Assembly: GCF_011752565.1 (NCBI RefSeq)
Contig: NZ_VWXK01000001.1
Coordinates: 62,001 to 126,000 of the forward strand
DNA: 64,000 nucleotides
From: Pantoea sp. Ap-967
GTDB taxonomy: Bacteria; Pseudomonadota; Gammaproteobacteria; Pseudomonadales; Pseudomonadaceae
Direction of reading: 5' to 3'
The position numbers and the translations under genes were made by a program. Each line of letters opens with the position of its first letter. The stretch's first letter is position 1. The notes beneath the pieces are model-generated. The model worked only from the letters and a program-made list of their open reading frames with translations, searched no databases and was not told the origin of the DNA. Shown here piece by piece: positions 1 to 8,991 of this stretch.

Positions 1-198
1 AACCGTACCAATAGCGATACCAATAAACAAGGCCACTACAGTCCAGAAAAAGCTTAGCCCCGCTACGATACCGAGTGTCCCTACCATTAGGGCTGTCACT
101 TGAACATTAGAACTAAACCAAATTGTGAAAAGGCGCCGCGGAGTACCATAGCGCTCTTCATGAGGTACAAATTCTATACTGCGACGTTCCACTTCCAT
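1..198 (-). CDS. NCS1 family permease, N-terminal part (runs off window)
   Basis: The first 66 codons of a minus-strand gene that continues beyond the left edge. The N-terminus has a charged cytoplasmic stretch, then VPHEERYGTP and LFTIWFSSN, followed by a first hydrophobic membrane segment with GLSF. This is the opening signature of the NCS1 family, which imports cytosine, uracil, hydantoin, allantoin or thiamine by cation symport in the inner membrane. The ATG at 196-198 follows a GAGG-like ribosome site. The substrate cannot be told from this fragment. Family call fairly secure, specificity unknown. Confidence 0.75.
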   Translation of the reverse strand, partial: MEVERRSIEFVPHEERYGTPRRLFTIWFSSNVQVTALMVGTLGIVAGLSFFWTVVALFIGIAIGTV

Positions 199-516
199 AA
201 TCGTAACCTCTAATATTTGAGAGGACGCCATGGCCAGGCTCATTTGCGCTTGAATTAGAAACCCGGTCGAATCTTCCAGAGACAATACATAAGCTTCATG
301 CTCAGCGGGCGAACATCCAATACGGCAAAAGCCGTTAGCATCTGACATCATTTGAAAAACTTAGAATAAAGCGTTCAAATAACGATCCAATACAACTACG
401 CAGCATAGGCAGCGCGACGTCGTACGCACGCTGCCTATTGCGGACTTCCCTGTCCCACCGGCCACCATCCTTAAAACTGATAAGCGGCGCCGAACAAGAT
501 GACACTCAACATGCCC
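199..516. other. Intergenic region between permease and oxidoreductase
   Basis: No convincing gene. It must hold the promoter of the leftward NCS1 permease gene. Its right part has a strong inverted repeat (listed separately) downstream of the minus-strand oxidoreductase. A plus-strand ORF starting at 499 is mostly antisense to that gene and has no recognisable features. Confidence 0.5.
405..438 (-). terminator. Hairpin downstream of oxidoreductase gene
   Basis: A perfect 10-bp inverted repeat, ATAGGCAGCG / CGCTGCCTAT, with a 14-nt loop, about 80 bp past the stop codon of the minus-strand oxidoreductase. There is no clear T-tract, so it could be a weak terminator or an mRNA-end stabiliser. 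Confidence 0.4.
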
Positions 517-2226
517 CTACTTACTAAGCCGCTCGGTCAATCCTCTAAATATTCGAGATCTAGCAACTTTGTAACCGAGCTTCTGCCCTACATCGGTCTT
601 CAAGATGCCGTCGATCAGGCCTCTGTCAGCCTTATCGAATTTACGCTGAGTCAGGTCATCTTCCTTGCCCGCCAGATCCGCTAGAATTCGCTGGGCGGAA
701 TTATGCCCAGGCATCCCAGTTACTCCGCCGCCCGGATGGCTTCCAGCGCCGCAGAGATAGTATCCAGGGATCGGGGTACGGTAATGCGAGGTTTCGGGGG
801 TAGGACGCTGGTCAAATAGATTTTCCAAACCGATCATTGACATATGATTTATGTTCCCACGCGTGATTCCGTATGTGCGATGGAGATCCAGCGGAGTAAT
901 CACATGCCTACCCAAAATATGATTCCGCATATTGGGTGCATACCGGAAATAAATTTCGAGCACCTTGTCGGCCCACTCATCTCTCCGTGAATCCCAGTCC
1001 CCATGGGCCAGATCGAACGGCAGCTGCTGGACACCTAGCGATAGAGTGTGCGTACCTGGTACACGCACTAGACCGGGGTGGGTCACTGAAGGAATCAGCG
1101 CCTCAATGATCATATCGTCAGGGAACTCGCCTTTCTGTTGGGCTTCCCAAGCCTTCTCATAGAGTGAGGGCGATGGGCCGAGGATATTCAAGCCTTGATG
1201 CTGTGGCCCAACGGTCCCCGGAGTGAATCCCACGTAATCGGGCAAAGCATCGACCAACAGATGAATCCGAGCCATCGAACCTCTCTGATCAATTTTCTCA
1301 GCAGAGGCTTTTGCAGCTGGGGGAAGCGCACCGTCCGGGAGCATGTTCACCAGTGAACGAGTGGGATCCGTTCCCGACACGACCATTGACGCCCGAATGA
1401 CCTCTCCGCTCGCGAGTCTGACGCCGACTGCACGACCAGATTCAATGAGAATCTGATCAACCTTGGTATCCACCCGGACCTCCCCCCCGCGCTCAACCAA
1501 GGCGCGTAGCAGTGACTGGGTAATCATCCCCATCCCCCCTGCCGGTAGGCCGTACCGTCCAAACGCCCTCTCAAACTCACCAACAGCGTGATAGCCGTAG
1601 ACGTACGCGGTGCCAGGGGTGTGCGGGCTTCCCCAAGTCGAAACTAACCCCATAAACATCATGAGCCCGCGGAGACGGTCAGACTCGATGTATTTGGTGA
1701 GAAGAGCTTCAGTGGAGCCCTCCATGAACTCTTGGAAAAGCTCAGTTTCACCCGCCTCACCGAATAATTGTTCCAAAGCGGCACGGCTGGGTGGATCCCC
1801 GAACTGGACCGATTGGGTTAGATCACCAAAGCGCTTAAGACGCGTGGCGAATCGCATGAAGCCTTCACCATCGTTTTTATGATGCGCCTCAATTGAGCGA
1901 AGCGTTTTGTCGATCTCTTGCCAGAGCATCACATGCTGACCGTCATCCCATAACCCCATCTCTTGCATGGCTGGGGCAGTAGAAGACAAGCCATGACGCT
2001 TCAGTTCCAGATCAGAGATAATGTCGGAACTCAGCATCATTTGAATATAAGAGCAAGACGAGAAGGTACCTCCCGGAACAAGCTCTTCACTAGTACAAGC
2101 CCCACCGATTGTCTTACGCGACTCAAGCAGGAGGACGTTCAAACCTGCCCTCGCTAGATAATTTGCACAAACAAGACTATTATGTCCAGCCCCTACGAAC
2201 ACCGCATCGAATTCTTGCACAGTCAT
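517..2226 (-). CDS. Phytoene-dehydrogenase-like FAD oxidoreductase
   Basis: A 569-residue flavoprotein of the amine-oxidase/phytoene-desaturase superfamily. Residues 8-35 form the Rossmann dinucleotide fold (VGAGHNSLVCANYLARAG, then the acidic LLLES). IGGACTSEE follows, as in carotenoid-desaturase-like enzymes. Near the C-terminus, GYYLCGAGSHPGGGVTGMPG is the conserved second FAD-binding motif. A GGAGCG site lies 6-7 nt before the ATG. Such proteins in non-pigmented pseudomonads are usually uncharacterised NAD(P)/FAD oxidoreductases. Nothing nearby suggests carotenoid synthesis. It lies downstream of, and on the same strand as, the PatD-like aldehyde dehydrogenase, so oxidation of an amine or alcohol is possible. 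Substrate unknown. Confidence 0.75.
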   Translation of the reverse strand: MTVQEFDAVFVGAGHNSLVCANYLARAGLNVLLLESRKTIGGACTSEELVPGGTFSSCSYIQMMLSSDIISDLELKRHGLSSTAPAMQEMGLWDDGQHVMLWQEIDKTLRSIEAHHKNDGEGFMRFATRLKRFGDLTQSVQFGDPPSRAALEQLFGEAGETELFQEFMEGSTEALLTKYIESDRLRGLMMFMGLVSTWGSPHTPGTAYVYGYHAVGEFERAFGRYGLPAGGMGMITQSLLRALVERGGEVRVDTKVDQILIESGRAVGVRLASGEVIRASMVVSGTDPTRSLVNMLPDGALPPAAKASAEKIDQRGSMARIHLLVDALPDYVGFTPGTVGPQHQGLNILGPSPSLYEKAWEAQQKGEFPDDMIIEALIPSVTHPGLVRVPGTHTLSLGVQQLPFDLAHGDWDSRRDEWADKVLEIYFRYAPNMRNHILGRHVITPLDLHRTYGITRGNINHMSMIGLENLFDQRPTPETSHYRTPIPGYYLCGAGSHPGGGVTGMPGHNSAQRILADLAGKEDDLTQRKFDKADRGLIDGILKTDVGQKLGYKVARSRIFRGLTERLSK

Positions 2227-2574
2227 TTTTTCGCTCCGCTCAAAAACTTGGCAGTCTGCTCGGCTATGCTAATAAAACCGCATACATGCGAGTGGTGGTT
2301 CATAATTTCAGCAGGCATTTAATGCCCACCCCATGCTTCTTTTACTTATTGGCAGCGCACTACATTATGAACATCCGGGCATAGCATCAGTTTCTCTGAC
2401 CTTGAGGTTTCGAGTGGAGCCTAACAACACTGACCTGCTTATCCTGGACGCAAGGTTAAAGCAAAAAATTGCAAGCTTAATTATTTTCATTTTGCACTGT
2501 CTCCAGTAATGAAAGAAGCTAGCTGCCAGCTCTACTAGCTTCCCCATATCATCTCACGCTAATGCTCGCAATTA
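2227..2574. other. Intergenic region, nothing recognised
   Basis: About 350 bp between two minus-strand genes. A 60-codon minus-strand ORF (2365-2547) has no clear ribosome site and no recognisable similarity, so it is not called. The gap may hold a promoter for the downstream oxidoreductase, but no clear -35/-10 pair or terminator was seen. Confidence 0.4.
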
Positions 2575-4020
2575 TCAGCCAAAATTCATCATGACATGGC
2601 GAACGACGGTGTAGTCTTCGAGGCAATAGATAGACTGGTCTTTACCATAACCCGACATTTTCATACCCCCGTGCGGCATCTCACTCAGCAGTGCGAAGTG
2701 CTGGTTCACCCAAGTAGTACCGTACTGCAAGCGCGAGCTGATCCTCGCCGCCGTTTTAGCATCACTGGTCCACACAGAGGACGCCAAACCATAGCGACTG
2801 TCGTTCGCCCACTCCAGTACTTGATCGGCAGTATTGAACTTGGTGACCGATACAACTGGACCGAATACTTCACGCTGAACAATTTCATCATCTTGGCGCG
2901 CGCCTACAATGACCGTTGGCTCGTAATAGAAGCCCTCTCGGCTTGCAGGCTTACCGCCCGTGACAATATTGATATGAGGCAAATCACGAGCCCGATCCAC
3001 AAACCCCGCTACACGGTCACGCTGCCGCTTGCTCACCAGCGGCCCCAGTTCGGTGCCCGGCTGATCGGTATCACCAATCCGAATCGATGAAACCGCCTTA
3101 GTGAGCTTCTCCACCAGCGCATCGTGCACCGACTCATGCACATAGATCCGGCAAGCAGCGCAGCAGTCTTGCCCAGCGTTGTAGAATCCAGCGGAGCGGA
3201 CAGTCTCCACGACAGCGTCGATATCCGCGTCCGCCATTACGATGACCGGCGCTTTGCCGCCCAATTCGAGGTGCGTACGTTTCAGATTGCTGGTCGCCGC
3301 TTGAAGCACCTTTTGACCAGTGGACACATCCCCAGTGAGAGACATCATCGCCACACCTGGGTGGTTACCCAAGTAGGCACCGACCGACTCACCTCGGCCC
3401 GCAACGATATTCACTACCCCTGGCGGCAGCATCTCAGCCAGAATCTTACCAAGCTTCAGGGCGGTCAGCGGGGTGTTCTCGGATGGCTTCATGACGACGG
3501 TATTACCTACCGCAATTGGGGCGAAAATTTTCCACGTTGCCATCGCCAACGGGAAGTTCCAAGGCGCAATAGCGCCTACCACCCCAACGGGATCACGACG
3601 AATAATGCTGGTGTTGTTCGGCATGTACTCACCTGCCGCCAAACCACTCAAAACTCGCGCTGCCCCAGCGAAAAACCGAATGTTATCTACTACGCCAGGA
3701 ATTTCATCCTCAAGCATTCGCTCGAATGGCTTACCCACGTTGATTGACTCGGTGCGCGCAAACTCCTCACCTTCGCGCTCGATTCGGTCTGCAATCTTCA
3801 ACAGCAGGGCAGATCGCTTACCTGGTGGAAGCTGAGACCATTCTGCAAATGCACTGCGAGCCGCACGGACTGCCTGATCAACCTGTTGGGTGGAAGCCTC
3901 GTTAACTTCACCGATCGCTAAGCCTGTAGACGGATTGAACAAGACTTCCGCCTGCCCCTCCCCGCGAACCAGTTCACCGTTGATCAGAAGGTCGGTCACG
4001 AACACTGGCATATCACTCAT
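2575..4020 (-). CDS. patD: Gamma-aminobutyraldehyde dehydrogenase-like ALDH
   Basis: A 481-residue NAD-dependent aldehyde dehydrogenase. The start at 4020 is preferred over an upstream ATG (4170) because GAGGAAG lies just upstream and the protein then begins like the family (MSDMPVF...LLINGEL). Visible are the cofactor motif APWNFPLAMATWK, the catalytic Glu region LELGGKAP, the nucleophile Cys in YNAGQDCCAACR, and the ending WVNQHF...EMPHGGMKMSGYGKD...LEDYTVVRHVM, which closely matches E. coli PatD as I recall it. PatD oxidises 4-aminobutanal (1-pyrroline) to GABA in putrescine breakdown. Here it may serve a related amino-aldehyde, perhaps with the amine cluster at 35-53 kb. The symbol is a best match, not proof of substrate. 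Confidence 0.85.
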   Translation of the reverse strand: MSDMPVFVTDLLINGELVRGEGQAEVLFNPSTGLAIGEVNEASTQQVDQAVRAARSAFAEWSQLPPGKRSALLLKIADRIEREGEEFARTESINVGKPFERMLEDEIPGVVDNIRFFAGAARVLSGLAAGEYMPNNTSIIRRDPVGVVGAIAPWNFPLAMATWKIFAPIAVGNTVVMKPSENTPLTALKLGKILAEMLPPGVVNIVAGRGESVGAYLGNHPGVAMMSLTGDVSTGQKVLQAATSNLKRTHLELGGKAPVIVMADADIDAVVETVRSAGFYNAGQDCCAACRIYVHESVHDALVEKLTKAVSSIRIGDTDQPGTELGPLVSKRQRDRVAGFVDRARDLPHINIVTGGKPASREGFYYEPTVIVGARQDDEIVQREVFGPVVSVTKFNTADQVLEWANDSRYGLASSVWTSDAKTAARISSRLQYGTTWVNQHFALLSEMPHGGMKMSGYGKDQSIYCLEDYTVVRHVMMNFG

Positions 4021-4484
4021 TACTTCTTCCTCGATTGATGATGATGGTTTGGATCTACGACTAATGAAACCTAGGATGCTAAGAGACTTGACATAAGCGC
4101 ATACGAAAGATTGCTTCAGCCGAGCACATTTCGGCTCGCAGTAGCAAGCCGGAGTGAACGATAACTCCATTATCGCTGAGCAACGCTACGAGATCGCGCC
4201 CCAATGCAGTTTAGGCAGTGAAGTAGGCTATCAACTGAATACAAAGGGCAGTTTGAACCGACAAGGGTCGGAGTTTGATAGGCACACGCTTCTTTCAGAA
4301 ACGCAGTCCTTGGGATGGTGAGCACAGACTAATGCATTACACATAGGCATTCGCTCCTGCTGTATGGCTGACTCGAACCTAGAGCGGTTCGATGGCCAAA
4401 TCTACATTCTTATTATTTTGGCATGCAACACGGGTGGTGTGCGCCATTCTTAGAATGGATTGATTTCCCCATTCACTGAGTAAA

Positions 4485-4514
4485 CTTATATCGTCGATTG
4501 TCGACAATTGTCAA
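4485..4514 (-). promoter_or_regulatory. Sigma-70 promoter with embedded palindromic operator
   Basis: On the minus strand, TTGACA (4509-4514) and TATAAG (4485-4490) are separated by 18 bp, a near-consensus sigma-70 promoter. The spacer contains the perfect 12-bp palindrome ATTGTCGACAAT (4497-4508), a layout typical of repressor sites, and of GntR-type sites in particular. It would drive the PatD-like gene through a leader of about 450 nt. No regulator gene lies beside it. Confidence 0.65.
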
Positions 4515-4590
4515 CCGAAAGAATCGAACCAGCGTGAAATACATTTCATAGACAATTTGTATTTTTACAAAATCTATATAAATCAATGAT

Positions 4591-4810
4591 TTATGCATAT
4601 AAAGGCAACGAGTGTGTCTTCAGGCGCTCGGTGACGACCACGCCGTCCTGGATGAAGGCCGCCCAAGTCTTGAGGTTTTCCTTATCGTAGGTGGTGGTAC
4701 GGGTTAGAGCATGGCGCGCGGGCCCAACACTGGGTCGAAAATGTCGATCAGGTAGACGCCGGTACCCGCAGCCGAACGCTGGATGATCGAGTTGTAGTCG
4801 TAGAGATGTG
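4591..4810 (-). pseudogene. Unidentified gene remnant
   Basis: The minus strand encodes a plausible protein stretch in two frames. LYDYNSIIQRSAAGTGVYL and the following IDIFDPVLGPRA run into a stop; a frame change then gives TYDKENLKTWAAFIQDGVV, ending at TAA near 4591. The amino-acid usage looks like real protein, but there is no start and one reading-frame break. I do not recognise the family. It abuts the arnB relic on the opposite strand, so the segment looks like a junction of decayed genes. Confidence 0.4.
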
Positions 4811-5090
4811 GACCGCAATACGTTGATGTGTACGGCAGAGCAGGTAGAAGCTGCAATCCCCCATGGACTCGCACGATCATTCCGGCGCATTACGCAGGCG
4901 CATCTCTACCTCATGCTCTTGCAGGCTTTGGCGCAAAAAAATGGCATAAGCCTTATCGAGGATGCCGCCCATGCAGTGGGAACCCATTATCGCGGCGCAC
5001 CGGTTGGCCATACAGCACCGCGATCTTCTCTTTCCATGAGATCAAGAATCTGACCTGTGGTGAAGGCGCCGCGCTGGCCGAGCGAACACG
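4806..5090 (+). pseudogene. arnB-like aminotransferase relic
   Basis: A fragment of a DegT/DnrJ/EryC1 sugar aminotransferase resembling ArnB, the UDP-4-keto-pentose aminotransferase of the aminoarabinose (polymyxin-resistance) pathway. The matching pieces lie in successive frames: DRNTLMCTAEQVEAAIP, then TIIPAHYAGA, then GISLIEDAAHAVGTHYRGA, then TAIFSFHEIKNLTCGEGA. At least three frameshifts are needed to join them. The catalytic-lysine region (SFHEIKN) survives, but both ends are missing, so it cannot be functional. None of its normal partners (arnCADTEF) is near. Confidence 0.7.
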
Positions 5091-5357
5091 TTCATCCCTA
5101 CATTGTCGCTTGATCTAAAATCGCCTTTGCGGGTGATTCCCAGCCTTGCAACAAGCCAGGCCAATGCCGTGCAGCACGATATCCTCCTGCGGTCCTCTGC
5201 GACGAGCGCGAGAATCAACTCCTTGAGCACGATCTAATGGCTAAGATCCAGATGATTCATTGGTTCGCCCGATAGTACCAGTGGAGCATTCTGTTGACAT
5301 AGGAAGTTGATTCTACCGCAACCAGAAATGATACGGGCTTTGCAGCTTCTAGAGGTA

Positions 5358-5873
5358 TTAATCCTCCGGCTGAGCCACTAGTTCGAGCAAGGCCATAAGT
5401 AAATCCCGCTCACTCGTAGTCAGTCGACTCGCCAGTTTTTCCTCATAGCAACGTATCTCGCCGTGTAAGCGAGCCAGCTCCTTGTAGCCTTCATCGGTGA
5501 GCGCCAAGGCATAACTCCGCCGGTCACCTTGCATGGGAGCACGCTCAATCAGGCCCAATAATTCTAGGTTGTCAACCACTTTGACAACACTGGCACGTGT
5601 GATCGCAAGCCGCTCTGCCAATCCGGATTGGCTGATACCTGGTTGAGCAGCAACCATCGAGAGCGCAGTCATTCGAGCAGGCGAAATGGTATCTGGCCCC
5701 ATCATCGTGAAAAAAAGCTCATATGACCTTACCTGAGCGCGCTTAAGCGCATAGCCGAGGGTACCCGCCATCATCTCCTCGATTGGCGCCGCAGGTGACC
5801 TAGGGCTGCCAGATGACCGCAGGTGATTCGCGGAGCGGCTTTTCTGTTCTGCCACTGAGTCTTGATATCGCAC
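5358..5873 (-). CDS. MarR family regulator of the CoA side-chain operon
   Basis: A 171-residue MarR-type winged-helix regulator. Helices from LGYALKRAQVRSYELF lead into the wHTH region (GISQSGLAERLAITRASVVKVVDNLE, LGLIERAPMQGDRRSYALALTDEG), with the D-R-R wing motif clear. The start is taken as the GTG at 5873 with GGAG 7 nt upstream. An ATG at 5912 has no ribosome site and lies beside the operator. The gene is divergent from the enoyl-CoA hydratase operon, with overlapping inverted repeats at 5917-5947 between them. This suggests repression of both promoters, relieved by a small aromatic acid or its CoA ester, as for many MarR proteins of hydroxycinnamate pathways (inference). Confidence 0.85.
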   Translation of the reverse strand: MRYQDSVAEQKSRSANHLRSSGSPRSPAAPIEEMMAGTLGYALKRAQVRSYELFFTMMGPDTISPARMTALSMVAAQPGISQSGLAERLAITRASVVKVVDNLELLGLIERAPMQGDRRSYALALTDEGYKELARLHGEIRCYEEKLASRLTTSERDLLMALLELVAQPED

Positions 5874-5916
5874 CTTTTCTCTCCAGCACCATTGAAAGAG
5901 ACATACTAGCATGCCA

Positions 5917-5947
5917 GACTGTTAGCCAGGCATACAGTCTGCCTGGC
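5917..5947. promoter_or_regulatory. Overlapping inverted repeats, probable MarR operator
   Basis: Two interlocked perfect repeats lie in the divergent region: AGACTGT (5917-5923) with ACAGTCT (5934-5940), and GCCAGGCA (5925-5932) with TGCCTGGC (5940-5947). The site sits about 35 bp before the first gene of the operon and 45 bp before the MarR start, well placed to control both directions. Confidence 0.65.
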
Positions 5948-5981
5948 AATGGAATTTTGGATGTCACTTGGAGAACATGAA

Positions 5982-6767
5982 ATGAATTCATCCGCCTCAC
6001 CGAATTTGGTAGAGCTCGACATAGACGGACCATTGGCAACCATCACTTTAAATCGGGCGCACAAGCGCAACGCTTTAAGCGTCCAGCTCCTGAACGACCT
6101 CCAGCTCACCTTTGACAATCTTCCCAGTACTGTCAAAACCGCAATTTTGCTCGGTGCAGGCGAACATTTCAGCGCCGGATTGGATCTCTCTGAACTCACA
6201 GAATCCACCGCAGTAGAAGGCATGCAAGCATCCGCCATTTGGTACGAGGCCTTTCGCAAAATTCAGTTTGGCCGTGTACCTGTAATCACAGTTCTTCATG
6301 GCGCGGTCGTGGGTGGAGGACTTGAACTGGCCTCCGCTCTCCACATTCGGATCGCCGAGGAGAACGCTTACTTCGCGCTGCCTGAAGGACAGCGCGGGAT
6401 CTTCCTGGGTGGTAGTGGCTCAGTTCGGATCACTAAGCTGATCGGCTTCTCGCGCTTGACCGAAATGATGCTCACCGGCCGAGTGATAAACGCGGATGAA
6501 GCGCATCGCATTGGATTGGCGCACTACGTCGTTCCCAACGGTGAAGGCTTGAATCTGGCGAAAGAGCTCGCACTGAAAGTGGCAGCTAATGCCTCACTCT
6601 CCAATTACGCCATTCTGAACGCTCTGCCTCTTATTGCTGAGCAACCGATGTCACATGGGCTCCTCACAGAAGCGCTTATGTCGGCAATCACCCAAAGCGA
6701 TCCAGAAGCAAAATCGCGCCTGAACGCTTTTCTAGACAAGCGTGCGAGCAAGGTCGCACCAGCCTGA
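5982..6767 (+). CDS. Enoyl-CoA hydratase/isomerase (crotonase) family protein
   Basis: A 261-residue crotonase. Start at 5982 follows GGAGA by 8-9 nt and gives a family-like N-terminus (VELDIDGPLATITLNRAHKRNALS). The oxyanion-hole segments LGAGEHFSAGLDL and HGAVVGGGLELAS are present, and LPEGQRGIFLGG carries the catalytic Glu typical of hydratases. It is first of a five-gene operon with an acyl-CoA synthetase, an SDR, a thiolase-like protein and a DUF35 protein. The likely role is hydration of an alpha,beta-unsaturated acyl-CoA, for example a cinnamoyl-CoA-type compound. Isomerase or lyase activity is not excluded. Confidence 0.85.
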   Translation: MNSSASPNLVELDIDGPLATITLNRAHKRNALSVQLLNDLQLTFDNLPSTVKTAILLGAGEHFSAGLDLSELTESTAVEGMQASAIWYEAFRKIQFGRVPVITVLHGAVVGGGLELASALHIRIAEENAYFALPEGQRGIFLGGSGSVRITKLIGFSRLTEMMLTGRVINADEAHRIGLAHYVVPNGEGLNLAKELALKVAANASLSNYAILNALPLIAEQPMSHGLLTEALMSAITQSDPEAKSRLNAFLDKRASKVAPA

Positions 6768-6816
6768 ATGGCCTTGCCGATTCCTACTACTGATTAACAA
6801 AAACAAGAGGTTGGTT

Positions 6817-8991
6817 ATGGAATATAACGGTAGTCACTCAACCAATTCGCTCAGTATCGAATCTTTGATGAGGCCGAGTTCGGTTGCAATCATCGGGGTG
6901 TCGACAAAGTCGGGCACTGCTGGCCAAGTGGTGCTCAACAACCTTGTCACAGGCGGCTATGATGGAGATATTTTCCTGGTGGGCCGCAGCGGCGGAGAGA
7001 TAGACGGACGCCCGATCCTCTCGACTATCGACGAGCTGCCACTTGGAGTGGAGCTGGCCATCCTGGTGCTTCCATCGGCGGCTGTACTCGACACAGTGAA
7101 GGCCTGCGTCCAGCGTCGTGTAAAAGCTGCGGTTTGTTTTGCGTCGGGCTTTGCCGAAATGGGAACTGCTGGGCGCGAATTACAACAGCACATTTCTGAC
7201 GTCGCTCGCGACGGCAACTTGACTCTCCTAGGACCCAATACCGTCGGTTACTTCAACTACGTTGACGCGTTTTACGTCATGATGGTCCAGCTAGTATTGC
7301 CACCGAAACTTGATCCAAGCGCAGGGCCAGCAATCGCTGTCGTGGCTCAGAGCGGCGGAGTGGGTACGCATGTGGCAGCCTCTCTGCGTTCACGAGGAGT
7401 GCCACTGTCGTACATGATGACGACCGGCAACGAAGCTCAGTTAAGTCTCGCTGAGCTGATCGAGTTCTTCGCTGAAGATAAACACACCGGCGCAGTCATC
7501 GTTTATGCCGAACAAATCCGATCGGCCACTTCTTTCCTCACGGCTGTGGAGCACGCCCGGAGAAATGGAAAAGGCGTTGTACTGTTGCATCCGGGTCGAA
7601 GCCAGCTCTCGCAAGAAGCTGCCAAATCTCATACTGGCGCCCTTGCTGGCAACCACGCCGCGATGCAACTCATTACTGAGTATGCTGGAGTCGTGACAGT
7701 CGATAGCCTGGAGGAAGCAATCGATGTTGGCCAACTCCTGCTTCGCTATCCTGAAGCACCTAGTGGGGGCTTGGGTTTGGTCACTGCTTCTGGCGCAATC
7801 TGTGGCCTTTTGCAGGACTACGTCGAGCCACTTGAGTTGGACCTGCCCCCGCTAGGAGAAGATCAGATTCTTGCACTCAAGGAACATCTTCCAGACTTTC
7901 TGCCCCCAAGAAATCCCTTGGATCTAGGTACTCTATTTACTTATCAACCTGAGCTAATAGAACTGGGCGTGCGCCATGTTCTGGCGGACCCCAAAATCGG
8001 CAGTTTGATCATCTCGCTCGCGATGCCGGGGCCTGAGGCTTCTGTCAATTGGCTGGAGCACTATCTGCGGGGAAGCGGCGACAGCCAGAAACCGGCGATC
8101 TTTGTGATGCAGAACGAAGATGTTCCACTGGCTCCTGCATTTGTCGAACTGGCACAACAGCATGGCGCAGTTGTAATGCGCTCTCCAGAACGTGCAGTCC
8201 GAGCGCTTGCACGGTTTACACGCTTTGGGCGGAGCCAAAAAGCGGTCAGCCCGGCAAGCCTCGCAGCTGAATCTCGGCTTCCCCATTTCCGCCTTGGACA
8301 AGGCCCAATTTCCGAGTGGCGCGGGAAGGAGGTGCTTTCCCGACTCGGCGTGAGAGTGCCCGATGGCGCATTGGCCACTGGCGTCGATGAAGCGCTCGTA
8401 ATTGCCAATCGAGTCGGGTACCCAGTAGTGCTGAAGGCACAGGAGGCGACCCTTGCCCACAAAAGTGAAGTCGGTGGCGTCCTCCTAAACATCAAAGATA
8501 ATTCAGAACTATGCCGCGCGTGGTCCCGGATTCAAGACAACGTCCACAGGGCGCTGCCGGGGCTAAACCTTGACGGGGTTCTGGTCGAAACTATGAATGA
8601 CCACGGGCTGGAGCTCGTAGTGGGTGCAAGCCGCGACAGTCAATGGGGGCCAATCATCATGGTTGGCCTCGGAGGAGTCTGGGTGGAAGCCTTGGGTGAC
8701 GTAAAACTGTTGCCACCGGGCCTACCTGCATCCGCGATTGTGGAGCGTTTGCAAACGCTGAAAGCCTCCAAGCTCCTTAACGGCTTCCGAGGAAGCCGTC
8801 CTGTGGATCTGCAAGAAGTCGCACGCGTGGTGTCCTTGGTGGGGCGAGTAATGCAAGAACGTCCTGAAATCCTGGAAATCGACATCAACCCGTTAGTGGT
8901 CTATAGCGAAGGCCAAGGGGCAGCAGCTCTTGATGCGTTGTTTATCTGCGAAGACCCAGCAAGTACTCCAACCCAGGATGTATCTCAATGA
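6817..8991 (+). CDS. NDP-forming acyl-CoA synthetase (fused alpha-beta)
   Basis: A 724-residue single-chain NDP-forming acyl-CoA synthetase. Start at 6817 (MEYNGSH) follows AAGAGG. Domains in order: CoA-binding Rossmann domain (about 20-135, with SVAIIGVSTKSGTAGQVV), succinyl-CoA-ligase-like domains (about 165-460, with the phosphohistidine loop SHTGALAGNHA), and a C-terminal ATP-grasp domain (about 505-710, with YPVVLKAQEATLAHKSEVGGV and ending EILEIDINPLVVY). Members make acetyl-, pimeloyl- or aryl-CoA thioesters with ATP to ADP or AMP. Here it probably activates the acid used by the neighbouring hydratase and dehydrogenase. It shares a 4-bp ATGA overlap with the SDR gene. Confidence 0.85.
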   Translation: MEYNGSHSTNSLSIESLMRPSSVAIIGVSTKSGTAGQVVLNNLVTGGYDGDIFLVGRSGGEIDGRPILSTIDELPLGVELAILVLPSAAVLDTVKACVQRRVKAAVCFASGFAEMGTAGRELQQHISDVARDGNLTLLGPNTVGYFNYVDAFYVMMVQLVLPPKLDPSAGPAIAVVAQSGGVGTHVAASLRSRGVPLSYMMTTGNEAQLSLAELIEFFAEDKHTGAVIVYAEQIRSATSFLTAVEHARRNGKGVVLLHPGRSQLSQEAAKSHTGALAGNHAAMQLITEYAGVVTVDSLEEAIDVGQLLLRYPEAPSGGLGLVTASGAICGLLQDYVEPLELDLPPLGEDQILALKEHLPDFLPPRNPLDLGTLFTYQPELIELGVRHVLADPKIGSLIISLAMPGPEASVNWLEHYLRGSGDSQKPAIFVMQNEDVPLAPAFVELAQQHGAVVMRSPERAVRALARFTRFGRSQKAVSPASLAAESRLPHFRLGQGPISEWRGKEVLSRLGVRVPDGALATGVDEALVIANRVGYPVVLKAQEATLAHKSEVGGVLLNIKDNSELCRAWSRIQDNVHRALPGLNLDGVLVETMNDHGLELVVGASRDSQWGPIIMVGLGGVWVEALGDVKLLPPGLPASAIVERLQTLKASKLLNGFRGSRPVDLQEVARVVSLVGRVMQERPEILEIDINPLVVYSEGQGAAALDALFICEDPASTPTQDVSQ

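Noticed and set aside
499..684. 61-codon plus-strand ORF at the left end
   Set aside because: It mostly overlaps the end of the convincing oxidoreductase gene on the other strand, and shows no family features.
2365..2547. 60-codon minus-strand ORF in the gap
   Set aside because: No ribosome site, no recognisable motif and unusual composition for this genome.
4021..4170. N-terminal extension of the PatD-like protein by 50 residues
   Set aside because: The extension has no family similarity. The ATG at 4020 has a strong ribosome site and matches the usual protein start.
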